Assembly (NCBI GenBank): GCA_031256525.1
Contig: JAIRQK010000137.1
Location: forward strand, 1 to 5,201
Origin: Campylobacteraceae bacterium
GTDB lineage: Bacteria > Campylobacterota > Campylobacteria > Campylobacterales > Campylobacteraceae
Direction: 5' to 3'
DNA: 5,201 nucleotides
Made by a program: the position numbers and the translations under genes. Within the stretch, counting starts at the first letter, position 1, and each line of letters begins with the position of its first letter. Below are positions 1-5,165 of this stretch, in pieces. Below the pieces are notes generated by a model. The model saw only the letters and a program-made list of their open reading frames with translations. It was not told where the DNA came from and ran no database searches.

Positions 1-925
1 GGGTAAAGACTCTTAGATTGAAATTTCCATTATAAGTTATTCTATTAGTAGCATTGCCCAGCACTTCTGTATTTATGTGCCTTAGGTCGTTATTTATATA
101 TTTAAACTTATCTAAATTTGATAAGCTTAAAACTTCGCTATCAACCAAACTTCCAGCTAAAGAGGCTGCACTATCATCTAAAAAATTATCTGTTAATTTT
201 ATAGCCGAAGTTTTATAGTTTGCTGAGTCAAGGTAGTATTTTATTCTATCTTTTGCAATATTTCCAGCTTTATCAACCGCTACAACATAAGCTGAAAAAT
301 CTTTTTCATTTATTGGCCAAGCAATTAGTGATATATAATGATTATCGCCTGTAAATGGGGCAACTTGAAATTTTTTACCAGATTTTAACTCTACATAAAC
401 ATCTCTCATATTTGTATCATCAGCTTTAAAAATAACAACTGCGGTACCGCCTTTTGTTATTTTATACGAATTTGATACTATTTGGACATCTGGTCTTTTT
501 GTATCAACTATAATTTTTACCTCTTCTTTTGCACTATTTCCAGCAAAAAAATTCCAATAACTACTATCTATTGCTTCAAAAGTTAGGTAATACTCATTTT
601 TTTTGCTAAAAAAACCTGTTCTTGGAAAAAGAATCTCAAAGGTCTTATTTTTCACATTTTCAAGTTTTTCATTTATGAGTACTATACTATTTTCACCATC
701 ACTTAAAACCACTCTTGCAAATCTTATACCGCTTGCGTCATCTACCTCAATTTTCAACGGCTCTTTTAAGTTCCAATATACTTCCTCTTCGATTTTAATA
801 TTTGGTGCATCTCTCTCAAAAAGTTTCGAATTGTATATAAAAACACAAAGCACTAAAGCCACGACCAAAAAAACTAAAAATAGAGCTTTTGAAAAACGAT
901 TTTTCTTCCTATAAACCAACAACAT
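1..925 (-). CDS. Membrane-anchored M23-family peptidase, N-terminal part (runs off the window edge)
   Basis: The frame stays open from an ATG at 925-923 to the left edge, giving 308 codons with no stop. Residues 1-13 are basic, residues 14-31 form one hydrophobic helix (ALFLVFLVVALVLCVFIY), and the rest is soluble and beta-rich. This fits a signal anchor with a periplasmic body. The region after the anchor (FERDAPNI, YWNLKEPLKI, then VDTKRPDV, YKITKGGTAVV and VDKAGNIAKD) resembles from memory the Ig-like N-terminal part of Campylobacter M23 metallopeptidases, which cut peptidoglycan cross-bridges. The zinc-binding HxxxD and HxH motifs would lie in the unseen C-terminus, so the peptidase call rests on family resemblance alone. 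The start is chosen by an AAGGAG at 935-930, 4 bases before the ATG. In-frame ATGs at 940 and 946 have no ribosome site. The gene begins inside the last codons of the upstream phosphoesterase gene, so translational coupling is likely. Confidence 0.72.
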   Translation of the reverse strand, partial: MLLVYRKKNRFSKALFLVFLVVALVLCVFIYNSKLFERDAPNIKIEEEVYWNLKEPLKIEVDDASGIRFARVVLSDGENSIVLINEKLENVKNKTFEILFPRTGFFSKKNEYYLTFEAIDSSYWNFFAGNSAKEEVKIIVDTKRPDVQIVSNSYKITKGGTAVVIFKADDTNMRDVYVELKSGKKFQVAPFTGDNHYISLIAWPINEKDFSAYVVAVDKAGNIAKDRIKYYLDSANYKTSAIKLTDNFLDDSAASLAGSLVDSEVLSLSNLDKFKYINNDLRHINTEVLGNATNRITYNGNFNLRVFT

Positions 926-1868
926 TTTTCTCCTTGTCATATTCATGTAAAATTTTCAAAGTTATCTCTTCTGGATCAAGCAAGCTACTCTCAAATCCAG
1001 CAGCCCCATAATGTCCACCACCACCAAATTTAAAAGCAATTTTTGAAACATCTATACTATCTGACTTGCTTCTAAGTGATACCTTAAAAGCCCCATCTTC
1101 CTCTTCAAGTATCAAAAAAGAGAGTTCAACGCTCACAAGAGTACACATTATATTTGCCAAATTTTCCGCATCTTCTCTTTTTGCACCAGTTCTTTTTAGG
1201 TCATTTTGCCAAATAATGATTTTGGCGACTTTAGCATTTTTAAGTAAATCAACGCTATTCATAGCATGTTCTTGTAGTCTAAATCTAGCCAAAGGTACAT
1301 TTTGTGTTAATCTGTTTGACACTAAATTTATATCCGCTCCGTGAGAAAAAATATCAGAAACATTTAAAAATGTGTTACTATCTAAATTTCCACTTGTAAA
1401 AAAATTTGTATCATCAACAATTCCAACATAGAGTGCAGTTGCCGCATCTTTGGAAAAATTAATATCATTATGTTTTAACATTTTGTACACAACCATAGCC
1501 GTACTTGAAAAATTTTTAAAGACTAAATTCTCATCTCCAAAACTTGGATTTGTCGAGTGGTGGTCAATATTTATGACTTTATAATCCCCTCTTTTTATCC
1601 CCGTTCTCTCAAATGTTGCACAATCACATACGATAACTGCGTCAATTTTCGGAGGTAAAACATTTGAAAATTTTTCATAATTTGGCAAAAAACTGTACTT
1701 TTTAGGCAATGCTTTGCTTGTATTAAATAGATAGATATTTTTTTCTAACTGCTTTAAAACATCAAAGAGTGCTAAAGAGCTTCCGATTGTATCTCCATCT
1801 GGGTTTACATGCGATATTAAAACTATATTTTCATATTTTAGTATCTCTTCCCAAACTTTTTTAAGCAT
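909..1868 (-). CDS. nrnA: DHH/DHHA1-family phosphoesterase, NrnA-like (nanoRNase/pAp phosphatase type)
   Basis: This 319-residue protein has the usual length and motif order of NrnA-type enzymes. These are cytoplasmic metal-dependent phosphoesterases that degrade very short RNAs and, in several species, dephosphorylate pAp. Visible motifs are H20-x3-D24-x-D26 in SHVNPDGDTIGS, D82 in VIVCDCA, the signature D102-H103-H104 in NIDHHST, an STAMVVY stretch at 122-128, D152-D153 in GIVDDTNFF, and the DHHA1 substrate-binding GGGGH at 282-286 followed by YGAAG. All metal ligands expected for the family are present, so it should be active. Its exact substrate cannot be read from sequence. The ATG at 1868-1866 follows AAGG (1878-1875) with 6-base spacing. 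The stop is TAG at 911-909, and the peptidase gene starts inside this gene's end. The likely operon order is membrane protein, nrnA, M23 protein. Confidence 0.9.
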   Translation of the reverse strand: MLKKVWEEILKYENIVLISHVNPDGDTIGSSLALFDVLKQLEKNIYLFNTSKALPKKYSFLPNYEKFSNVLPPKIDAVIVCDCATFERTGIKRGDYKVINIDHHSTNPSFGDENLVFKNFSSTAMVVYKMLKHNDINFSKDAATALYVGIVDDTNFFTSGNLDSNTFLNVSDIFSHGADINLVSNRLTQNVPLARFRLQEHAMNSVDLLKNAKVAKIIIWQNDLKRTGAKREDAENLANIMCTLVSVELSFLILEEEDGAFKVSLRSKSDSIDVSKIAFKFGGGGHYGAAGFESSLLDPEEITLKILHEYDKEKNVVGL

Positions 1869-1900
1869 TATCTACCTTACACATTAATTTATTTTTGTTA

Positions 1901-2008
1901 CTAAAAAGGTCTGGCTTCTTCACCACAAGAGTTAAAAAAATATTCACCACCACGACTTATTCTAAAAGGTCTTGAAATAGGTATTCCAATCTCAACAACA
2001 TATGTTTT
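1901..2008 (-). other. In-frame coding-like extension after the TGA of the membrane-protein gene
   Basis: Immediately after the TGA at 2011-2009 the same frame runs 35 codons to TAG at 1903-1901. The peptide begins KTYVVEIGIPISRPF and ends FFNSCGEEARPF. By my count G+C is about 15/35 at codon position 1, 17/35 at position 2 and 3/35 at position 3. That is the pattern of selected coding DNA in an AT-rich genome, not of spacer. With it the protein would be 438 residues including the TGA position and would gain a seventh C-terminal cysteine (residue 431). The gap to the nrnA start would shrink from 140 to 32 bases, matching the packing elsewhere. I infer this is the original 3' end of the gene, cut off by a nonsense change or read through by recoding. 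Confidence 0.65.
1972..1995 (-). promoter_or_regulatory. Hairpin 13 bases downstream of the in-frame TGA
   Basis: On the minus-strand RNA, TTGAGAT (1995-1989) pairs with ATTTCAA (1978-1972) over 7 bp with one G-U. A U-U mismatch, two more G-C pairs and an AAUA loop follow. There is no T tract after it, so it is not a good terminator. Its distance from the TGA and the G near the loop start loosely fit published bacterial SECIS rules. The host peptide has no obvious selenocysteine redox motif, so the functional meaning is open and chance folding is quite possible. Confidence 0.25.
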
Positions 2009-3217
2009 TCATTTTATGGCATTATTGAGAAAACACGAAGAGCCAAGATGTGGCATTTCATTTACCTTATAAATAACAATGCTCTCTTTAACAACTTCAA
2101 TACTACCACCAAAACCACTATAACCATTAAAATAGGTGATATCACCTTTACACTCATCTGGTCTATCTTTAGTAAAACAGTGTGGTGCTTCCTCTTTTAT
2201 GCTCTCAAGGCTTATAGAGCACTCTTTCTCTTCAAGTCCCATTTCTTTTCTAACATCTTTTTCGTGATTGCATACAGATTTTATGTGTAAAGCTATAGCC
2301 TTATCTATTATAGCTGCCTTGTTTGAGTTCATAAAAGACTTTGTTTTATAACAAAAACCATTCATCTTTAAACCTATGATTGTAACTATAACCAATAATG
2401 CAATAATATTTAAAAACAACATCTTTCTATAGGCAAAATAGACAACAACCAAAGATATAACCAAATATATAAAATATGGTATGATGTATGTATTAAGTAA
2501 TTCACTAAAAGAAATAGATAACCAATAGTATTGATTAAATGAAATGATGGATGTCTGATATTCAATTACTTCACTTGCCAAAATGTATAGCATACAACCA
2601 CAAATAAATACCATAAAAAGTATAGTAGATGTTAATAATTGTCCCCTAAACTCTCCGTTTTTTGGTTTATCTTCTTGAATACTTTTTAGTCCATTTTTAT
2701 ATCTATTTTTAAAGTATTTATTTACCAAAAACATTGTAATCTGTATCGGAACTAATATAATAACGACCATTTTACAAAACACAAGTATGTACATAGTAAA
2801 TGGTAGAACTTTTAGCATACCAACAGGGGTCAATAATAGTTTAATGGTCATATTAACCATTGCAGTTACTATAGAAAAACACAAAGCATATTTTACAATT
2901 TCACTAAATGTCATAACTCTACTATTTGATTTTATAATCTTATTTGAAATAATAATTGATGCAATAAATAATGCAACTACTAATGTAATAACAATGATAA
3001 CATCTATGAGTGACATATTACTCACATTAATAATGTCTGCAGGTGATATAGAAAAACGAACTGAAATATTATCAGAAACAAGTGGTTGAAGATATGCAAC
3101 AAAATTCACAAAATAGCCAAGCGAGCTTTTATCAACAATAGAAAGTGCGGCAAAAACTGCAACAAAAATCCCACAGAAAATCCAAAAAAATAGATTTGTA
3201 TATCTAAAATAATTCAT
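2009..3217 (-). CDS. Unrecognised seven-helix membrane protein with cysteine-rich C-terminal domain
   Basis: I do not recognise this 402-residue protein. I chose the ATG at 3217-3215 because AAGG (3227-3224) lies 6 bases upstream. The longer TTG start at 3232 has no ribosome site and would sit at the predicted transcript end. Hydrophobic segments lie near residues 7-28, 71-92, 107-128, 139-165, 195-216, 243-263 and 266-284. A strongly basic loop at 166-191 suggests N-terminus inside, seven helices, and a C-terminal domain outside (about 285-402). That domain holds six cysteines at 289, 316, 333, 347, 356 and 395, which suggests disulfides in the periplasm. No catalytic motif is visible. It is expressed divergently from plsY and lies upstream of nrnA. 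The TGA stop is suspect: the same frame continues as good coding sequence for 35 more codons, so the gene may be prematurely truncated. Confidence 0.72.
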   Translation of the reverse strand: MNYFRYTNLFFWIFCGIFVAVFAALSIVDKSSLGYFVNFVAYLQPLVSDNISVRFSISPADIINVSNMSLIDVIIVITLVVALFIASIIISNKIIKSNSRVMTFSEIVKYALCFSIVTAMVNMTIKLLLTPVGMLKVLPFTMYILVFCKMVVIILVPIQITMFLVNKYFKNRYKNGLKSIQEDKPKNGEFRGQLLTSTILFMVFICGCMLYILASEVIEYQTSIISFNQYYWLSISFSELLNTYIIPYFIYLVISLVVVYFAYRKMLFLNIIALLVIVTIIGLKMNGFCYKTKSFMNSNKAAIIDKAIALHIKSVCNHEKDVRKEMGLEEKECSISLESIKEEAPHCFTKDRPDECKGDITYFNGYSGFGGSIEVVKESIVIYKVNEMPHLGSSCFLNNAIK

Positions 3218-3239
3218 TAGCACCCTTTTCAAAGCTGAA

Positions 3240-3245
3240 ATTTTA
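3240..3245 (-). promoter_or_regulatory. Predicted -10 element of the membrane-protein gene
   Basis: On the minus strand TAAAAT (3245-3240) is preceded directly by TTTTTG, close to the Campylobacter T-rich promoter form, though without the usual single base between TG and the hexamer. Transcription would start near 3233, giving a leader of about 16 bases that contains the AAGG ribosome site for the ATG at 3217. No -35 box is apparent, as is usual for this group. Confidence 0.4.
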
Positions 3246-3271
3246 CAAAAATTTTCAATAAAAAGAGATTA

Positions 3272-3314
3272 ACTAATTTTTTTTACATATAAAGCAAAAC
3301 TACTAATTTTTTTT
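3272..3314 (+). repeat. 13-bp direct repeat with 30-bp period in the divergent promoter region
   Basis: ACTAATTTTTTTT occurs at 3272-3284 and again, identically, at 3302-3314. Each copy ends in a T8 tract that leads into a -10-like hexamer on the plus strand: TATAAA at 3288-3293 after the first, and TAGAAT at 3317-3322 after the second. The arrangement could be a duplicated promoter module or paired sites on one face of the helix. Long T tracts are common in Campylobacter promoters, so part of the match is composition. Confidence 0.5.
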
Positions 3315-3322
3315 GTTAGAAT
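3314..3322 (+). promoter_or_regulatory. Extended -10 promoter of plsY-folB
   Basis: A T8 run leads into TGTTAGAAT, that is TG, one base, and TAGAAT (5 of 6 to TATAAT). This is a near-ideal Campylobacter sigma-70 promoter: T-rich upstream, extended -10, no -35. The predicted start near 3329 gives a leader of about 33 bases with AAGGA (3349-3353) 8 bases before the plsY ATG. A weaker TATAAA at 3288-3293 may be a second upstream promoter. Confidence 0.6.
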
Positions 3323-3361
3323 AGGGAAAAAATTCAATATACAAATCTAAGGACAAATCTA

Positions 3362-4003
3362 ATGGTCAATGTGTTTATAAATTTTATAACAGATCCTCAT
3401 ATCGTTTACTATATCGCCACTTATCTAATATGCGGAATACCCTTTGGTCTTCTTTTGGCAAAAAAATATGCTAATGTCAATATACAAGAAGCAGGTAGCA
3501 ACAGCATTGGGGCTACAAATGTTTTAAGGGTTGTAAAAGAGAAAGATCCAAAATTGGCAAAAAAACTTGCAGTTATTACAGTTTTGTTTGATGCTTTAAA
3601 AGGTGCTATTATGATTTTAATTGCAAAAGCTATCGGTTTTAGCGATGCAGCTTTGTGGTTAATCGCTATAATTTCTATACTTGGGCATTGCTTTAGTCCT
3701 TATCTAAATTTTGAAGGCGGTAAAGGTGTTGCTACAGGTGCTGGAGTTTTACTTGTATTGCTACCTATTGCAACATTGATATCCATAGCCATTTGGTTTA
3801 TTTGTGCAAAATTTTTAAAAATATCATCTTTGTCATCTTTAGTTGCGTTAATAGCTTTTTTGATTGCTTCGCATATTCTTTATCCGACTTTACCAAATAT
3901 TGACTCTTATACGCCTTTGTATATTATCTTTTTTATAGTTATCTACAAACATATCCCAAATATTATGAGGCTTATCAAAAAAGAGGAAAAACAGGTTGTC
4001 TAA
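3362..4003 (+). CDS. plsY: Acyl-phosphate:glycerol-3-phosphate acyltransferase PlsY
   Basis: PlsY is an inner-membrane enzyme that moves an acyl group from acyl-phosphate to glycerol-3-phosphate, forming lysophosphatidic acid, the first committed step of phospholipid synthesis (acyl-phosphate is supplied by PlsX). The 213-residue length is normal. The three family motifs are visible: GSNSIGATNVLR at 45-56 (phosphate-binding loop), GHCFSPYLNFEGGKGVAT at 108-125 with the GGKG glycine loop, and KHIPNIMRLI at 196-205. Motif 1 reads GSNSIG rather than the common GSGNIG, a form I believe is shared by Campylobacter relatives. Hydrophobic stretches near 15-34, 69-91, 95-115, 124-149, 156-175 and 183-196 suit a multi-pass protein. 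The start has AAGGA 8 bases upstream. Its end overlaps folB by 8 bases, so the two are probably one operon. Confidence 0.93.
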   Translation: MVNVFINFITDPHIVYYIATYLICGIPFGLLLAKKYANVNIQEAGSNSIGATNVLRVVKEKDPKLAKKLAVITVLFDALKGAIMILIAKAIGFSDAALWLIAIISILGHCFSPYLNFEGGKGVATGAGVLLVLLPIATLISIAIWFICAKFLKISSLSSLVALIAFLIASHILYPTLPNIDSYTPLYIIFFIVIYKHIPNIMRLIKKEEKQVV

Positions 4004-4343
4004 AGTAACCATTTGCATTGATGACTTATGCTTTGAAGCAATTATGGGCTTGCTTGAAAAAGAGAGAACTACCCCGCAAAAAATTTGTGTCAATGCAAAA
4101 ATAACATACGACTACAGTGAGAAAAAATTTATTGACTATGCCGTTTTGTCAGAACTTATAAGAGAATCTATAAAAAAAGAGAAATTCTACACAATCGAAG
4201 AGACGCTTGAATATCTATGTAAAAAATTGCAAAAAGAGTTTAAAAATATAGAAAAAATTAATCTAAAAATATCAAAGCCTGATATTTTAGAAAATAGAGT
4301 TGTTGGAGTTAAAAAAAAGCTAAAATTAAAAAATAGCAAATAA
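3996..4343 (+). CDS. folB: Dihydroneopterin aldolase FolB
   Basis: FolB is a cytoplasmic enzyme of folate synthesis that converts 7,8-dihydroneopterin to 6-hydroxymethyl-dihydropterin and glycolaldehyde. The 115 residues match the single-domain family. Recognisable points are the strand and loop FEAIMGLLEKER with Glu23 where the family has its conserved Glu, DYAVLSE at 47-53, YTIEETLE with the pterin-anchoring Glu68, and KISKP at 91-95 with the catalytic Lys94. These align with the E. coli enzyme segments DYSKVSE, LVERVAE and KVSKP. The start is a TTG: GAGGA at 3983-3987 lies 8 bases before it, and the next in-frame ATG (codon 17) would delete the first beta strand. It overlaps the plsY stop by 8 bases, consistent with translational coupling. 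The tail is very lysine-rich. Confidence 0.88.
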   Translation: MSKVTICIDDLCFEAIMGLLEKERTTPQKICVNAKITYDYSEKKFIDYAVLSELIRESIKKEKFYTIEETLEYLCKKLQKEFKNIEKINLKISKPDILENRVVGVKKKLKLKNSK

Positions 4344-4360
4344 AATTGTTTGCAATTTTT
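4329..4360 (+). terminator. AT-rich intrinsic terminator after folB
   Basis: GCAAA (4336-4340) pairs with TTTGC (4349-4353). The stem extends inward by a G-U and an A-T pair. Outward, past one A-A mismatch, it pairs an A-run and T at 4329-4334 with AATTTTT at 4355-4360. The 3' arm itself supplies the T tract, and the stop codon of folB lies in the loop side. The stem is weak in G+C, so termination may be partial. Confidence 0.45.
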
Positions 4361-4378
4361 AGCATAGCATTACGAAAA

Positions 4379-4402
4379 ATAGGCACTTTAAATAGTGCTT
4401 AT
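4379..4402 (-). terminator. 9-bp hairpin between folB and cosR, T tract on the minus strand
   Basis: ATAGGCACT (4379-4387) pairs with AGTGCTTAT (4394-4402) around a TTAAAT loop, with one G-U pair. On the plus strand no T run follows. On the minus strand the stem is followed by TTTTT (4377-4373), so it would stop transcription running leftward into folB and plsY. No minus-strand gene is visible here, so it may act on antisense transcripts, or be a regulator site rather than a terminator. Confidence 0.35.
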
Positions 4403-4454
4403 AGAGTGCATAGAAAATTTTATAAAAATTTATCTTTAAATTTACCTAAAAGTA

Positions 4455-4463
4455 TGCTATAAT
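4455..4463 (+). promoter_or_regulatory. Extended -10 promoter of cosR/hsrA
   Basis: TGCTATAAT is a perfect extended -10 (TG, one base, TATAAT). Upstream is an A/T-rich stretch with phased A and T runs (about 4411-4450) and no clear -35, as usual in Campylobacter. Transcription would begin near 4470, giving a leader of about 24 bases that carries AAGGA (4483-4487) 6 bases before the ATG. TTTAAA (4435-4440) and TAAAAG (4447-4452) just upstream loosely resemble the paired TTTAAG half-sites known for the H. pylori homologue, which regulates itself. Confidence 0.7.
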
Positions 4464-4493
4464 TTTCCTTAAATTTTTTTACAAGGAATAAAG

Positions 4494-5165
4494 ATGCGAA
4501 TACTCATCGTAGAAGATGAAGTAACTCTCAATAAAACAATTGCTGAAGGACTTCAGGAATTTGGTTATCAAACTGATGCTTCTGAAAATTTTAAAGATGC
4601 TGAATACCTTATAGGCGTTAGAAATTATGATTTAGTATTGACTGATTGGATGCTTGTTGGTGGTAGCGGAATTGATTTGATTAGTATGGTTAAACAAAAA
4701 TCTCCACAAGCTGCGATTATAGTTTTATCTGCAAAAGATGACAAAGAGAGCGAGATAAAAGCTCTAAAATCTGGTGCTGATGACTATATAAGAAAGCCAT
4801 TTGATTTTGATGTTTTAGTTGCAAGAATCGAAGCGAGATTACGTTTTGGTGGTAGCAATGTTATCAAAATAGATGATTTGGTGATTGATCCTGATGAAGA
4901 AAAGATAACTTACAAAGGTCAAGATATTGAGCTTAAAGGTAAACCTTTTGAAGTTTTAACCCATTTAGCTCGTCATTCTGACCAAATTGTTTCAAAAGAG
5001 CAACTTTTAGATGCAATTTGGGAAGAACCTGAACTTGTAACTCCAAATGTTATTGAGGTTGCAATCAATCAAATTCGTCAAAAAATGGATAAGCCGCTTA
5101 ATATTTCAACAATTGAAACAGTAAGACGCCGCGGTTATCGCTTTTGCTTTCCAAAAAAAATATAA
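4494..5165 (+). CDS. cosR: OmpR-type response regulator CosR/HsrA (HP1043 family)
   Basis: This is the 223-residue Campylobacterota regulator known as CosR in Campylobacter and HsrA/HP1043 in Helicobacter. It is essential and reported to control oxidative-stress and housekeeping genes. Residues 1-118 form the receiver and about 124-222 the winged-helix DNA-binding domain, with recognition helix near 184-199 (PNVIEVAINQIRQKMD) and wing RRRGYRFCF at 211-219. The DNA-binding half is nearly the same as I recall for homologues. The receiver keeps the full canonical pocket: E7-D8, phospho-acceptor D51 (YDLVLTDWML), S79 and K101 (IRKPF). HP1043 and C. jejuni CosR are described as lacking the phospho-acceptor, so this copy may still be phosphorylated. 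V55 replaces the usual Pro after the D51 segment. C218 is present at the position reported as redox-relevant in CosR. It has its own promoter and AAGGA ribosome site. Confidence 0.93.
   Translation: MRILIVEDEVTLNKTIAEGLQEFGYQTDASENFKDAEYLIGVRNYDLVLTDWMLVGGSGIDLISMVKQKSPQAAIIVLSAKDDKESEIKALKSGADDYIRKPFDFDVLVARIEARLRFGGSNVIKIDDLVIDPDEEKITYKGQDIELKGKPFEVLTHLARHSDQIVSKEQLLDAIWEEPELVTPNVIEVAINQIRQKMDKPLNISTIETVRRRGYRFCFPKKI

Noticed and set aside
597..604. A8/T8 homopolymer tracts (also 5153-5160) as phase-variation switches
   Set aside because: Both lie in intact frames, A/T runs of this length are ordinary here, and Campylobacter contingency loci usually use long G/C tracts, which are absent.
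603..914. Plus-strand open frame opposite the M23 gene
   Set aside because: It is antisense to a well-supported coding frame with a ribosome site. The peptide is Ser/Thr/Lys-rich low complexity, as expected of a shadow.
1066..1344. Plus-strand open frame opposite nrnA
   Set aside because: It lies wholly antisense to a gene with intact DHH motifs. No family resemblance.
2009..2011. Genome-wide reassignment of TGA to a sense codon
   Set aside because: No other gene in the window has an in-frame TGA, tryptophans use TGG, and the gene families point to Campylobacter, which uses TGA as stop. Only a local event is plausible.
2048..3089. Two plus-strand frames (2048-2290 and 2787-3089) opposite the membrane-protein gene
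   Set aside because: Both lie within the minus-strand gene, and their hydrophobic or Thr/Ile-rich peptides mirror its codons. No ribosome site was seen.
3215..3232. TTG at 3232 as the start of the membrane-protein gene
   Set aside because: No ribosome site lies upstream and it would fall on the predicted transcript start. The ATG at 3217 has AAGG at 6-base spacing.
3890..4093. Minus-strand open frame across the plsY-folB junction
   Set aside because: It is antisense to two confidently identified genes and their coupled overlap. No recognisable motif.
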